This document shows, one piece after another, positions 53,626 through 54,480 of a stretch of DNA of 54,480 nucleotides. This DNA is from Cyclobacteriaceae bacterium (lineage in GTDB: Bacteria > Bacteroidota > Bacteroidia > Cytophagales > Cyclobacteriaceae), in assembly GCA_025350305.1 (NCBI GenBank), contig JANXYC010000288.1:1-54480 (forward strand), in the 5' to 3' direction. Below the pieces are notes generated by a model. The model searched no databases and was not told the DNA's origin. It saw only the letters and a list, made by a program, of their open reading frames with translations. The position numbers and the translations under genes are program-made. Position 1 is the stretch's first letter, and the number at the start of each line of letters is the position of its first letter.

Positions 53626-54195
53626 ATGAAAAACTTAATTCGTCTCTCGTACGTGGTAGTGGCTGTTGCGGCCGTAGTATTTGCCGGCTGTAAGGCAAAG
53701 CAAAAAATTCCGGATGGTGAAAAAGAAGTGATCGTTCCTTGCTCCGGTCCTGATTTCTTCACCAACAATAAGGTTTTCCGGGCGAATTCTATTGGTGAAA
53801 GTATAGATCAGGTTACCTCCAAAAAGAAAGCAACAACCAACGCCCGCAATGAACTTGCTCAATCCATCCAAACAACAGTAAAGACCGTAACGGACAATTA
53901 CACGAACTCCCGCTCTATGGACAAGCGTGAGCAGCTGGAACAACGCTTTGAACAGCTGAACCGTGAAGTTGTGGAACAGACTCTCCAAGGTGTTCGGACC
54001 ATTTGTGAAAAGCTAGTGCAAACAAAAGACGGTGGTTACAAGACATACGTGGCAATCGAACTTTCTGCGGACGATCTCGTCAAACAATACAACGAACGTC
54101 TGTCGAAGGATGATCGGTTGAAGATCGATTACGATTACGAAAAGTTCAAGGATACTTTCAACGCCGAAATGGAAAAAAAGAAAACCGGTAATTGA
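53626..54195 (+). CDS. LPP20-type lipoprotein, 189 aa
   Basis: Start at ATG 53626 gives MKNLIRLSYVVVAVAAVVFA followed by GC, a lipoprotein signal; a longer upstream frame from 53524 adds 34 hydrophobic residues and is less likely. The mature part has FRANSIGESIDQVTSKKKAT, then ARNELAQSIQTTVKT and YKTYVAIELSADDL, the same pattern as the larger lipoprotein before it (101 bp upstream). Ends before a strong terminator. Confidence 0.8.
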   Translation: MKNLIRLSYVVVAVAAVVFAGCKAKQKIPDGEKEVIVPCSGPDFFTNNKVFRANSIGESIDQVTSKKKATTNARNELAQSIQTTVKTVTDNYTNSRSMDKREQLEQRFEQLNREVVEQTLQGVRTICEKLVQTKDGGYKTYVAIELSADDLVKQYNERLSKDDRLKIDYDYEKFKDTFNAEMEKKKTGN

Positions 54196-54218
54196 GGCAT
54201 CCATTCTAAAATAATAGC

Positions 54219-54250
54219 AACCACCCCGACTTGTCGGGGTGGTTTGTTTT
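54219..54250 (+). terminator. Rho-independent terminator
   Basis: AACCACCCCGA (54219-54229), loop CTTG, TCGGGGTGGTT (54234-54244), then TGTTTTTAT. A perfect 11-bp GC-rich stem with a tetraloop and T-tract, 24 bp after the lipoprotein stop. It ends the lipoprotein operon. Confidence 0.93.
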
Positions 54251-54268
54251 TATATTCGTCCCAGGATT

Positions 54269-54480
54269 ATGGCAGGTTATTCGGACACACCGTTGATCAA
54301 AAAACTCGACATCAAGCCAGGGTATCAGATGGAATGATTTGGATTTCGTGGCCCAAAAAATCTTCGAAAGTCATCACTGACCTGGATGAGAATATCATCC
54401 GCAACTTTGCGTTGAAAAACGGATTGGTTGATATCAAGGTTTGCGCTGTGGATGAGGTGTGGTCAGGATTGAAGCTGGTG
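54269..54480 (+). pseudogene. DUF3052-family gene with internal deletion and frameshift (runs off the window)
   Basis: The start frame gives MAGYSDTPLIKKLDIKPGYQ and stops at TGA 54335. A second frame from 54328 (offset 2) gives DGMIWISWPKKSSKV, ENIIRNFALKNGLVD and IKVCAVDEVWSGLKLV to the window end. In DUF3052 proteins these two conserved ends are separated by some 55-60 residues. Here they are joined almost directly and out of frame. The family is of unknown function. The gene is broken unless the sequence is wrong here. Confidence 0.8.

Overview
The window reads as a chromosomal segment of a Bacteroidota bacterium, most likely of the order Cytophagales. Pointers are a T9SS-type sorting tail on a secreted protein, a menaquinone gene (menA), a three-gene succinate dehydrogenase of the Bacteroidetes/epsilon type, a DnaE with a fused N-terminal proofreading exonuclease, DUF4412, DUF6090-like and DUF6232 families, a TAnnTTTG-type promoter in front of sdhC, and little use of Shine-Dalgarno sites. 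The family is inferred from protein features only; no tRNA, rRNA, CRISPR array or complete insertion sequence was seen.

Layout. 1-1.4 kb (+): 3' end of a glycosylasparaginase, a RelE/ParE-type toxin-antitoxin pair and cutC. 1.5-9.3 kb (-): small lipoprotein, msrB, a decayed histidine-kinase remnant, a TSUP exporter, an SDR, a membrane protein, folA, fmt, a DUF4143 ATPase, nth and a NamZ-type muramidase. 9.4-14.9 kb: LolC/E-type permease, dolichol-phosphate-mannose-synthase-like glycosyltransferase, HAD phosphatase, an EF-G-like gene missing its middle, DUF4412, and a frameshifted gene. 15-20.4 kb: arginine decarboxylase, an arginase-family ureohydrolase and a deoxyhypusine-synthase-like gene, i.e. 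arginine/polyamine metabolism, with a Gfo/Idh/MocA oxidoreductase and an internally deleted serine hydrolase between them. 20.5-28.5 kb: argS, a GNAT/DUF6090-like fusion, tandem glutathione peroxidases, DoxX, menA, xseAB, RidA. 28.7-37.7 kb: thioredoxin, a membrane-anchored patatin-like protein, and an AddAB-type recombination helicase-nuclease whose addA seems to begin at CTG. 37.7-43.1 kb: accessory region with small membrane proteins, tandem and degenerate repeats, a truncated lnt and a T9SS protein with a stop codon inside its signal peptide. 43.3-48.1 kb (-): trxA and dnaE. 48.3-51.9 kb (+): sdhCAB. 52.1-54.5 kb: two lipoproteins of LPP20 type, a strong terminator and a broken DUF3052 gene.

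The most notable overall observation is the density of damaged genes: three proteins keep both conserved ends but have lost the middle (EF-G-like, serine hydrolase, DUF3052), one has a clean frameshift, one has a nonsense codon in the signal peptide, one is truncated at a repeat, and one is only a kinase remnant. Either this lineage is actively losing genes by internal deletion, or the assembly contains collapsed or erroneous stretches; read mapping would tell. I did not find an unmistakable new multi-gene system. The best candidates for real novelty are the G-domain plus domain-V mini EF-G, the polyamine neighbourhood with the DHS-like enzyme, an 88-bp MITE-like element present as two nearly identical copies, and a locus-specific family of short-unit palindromic intergenic repeats.
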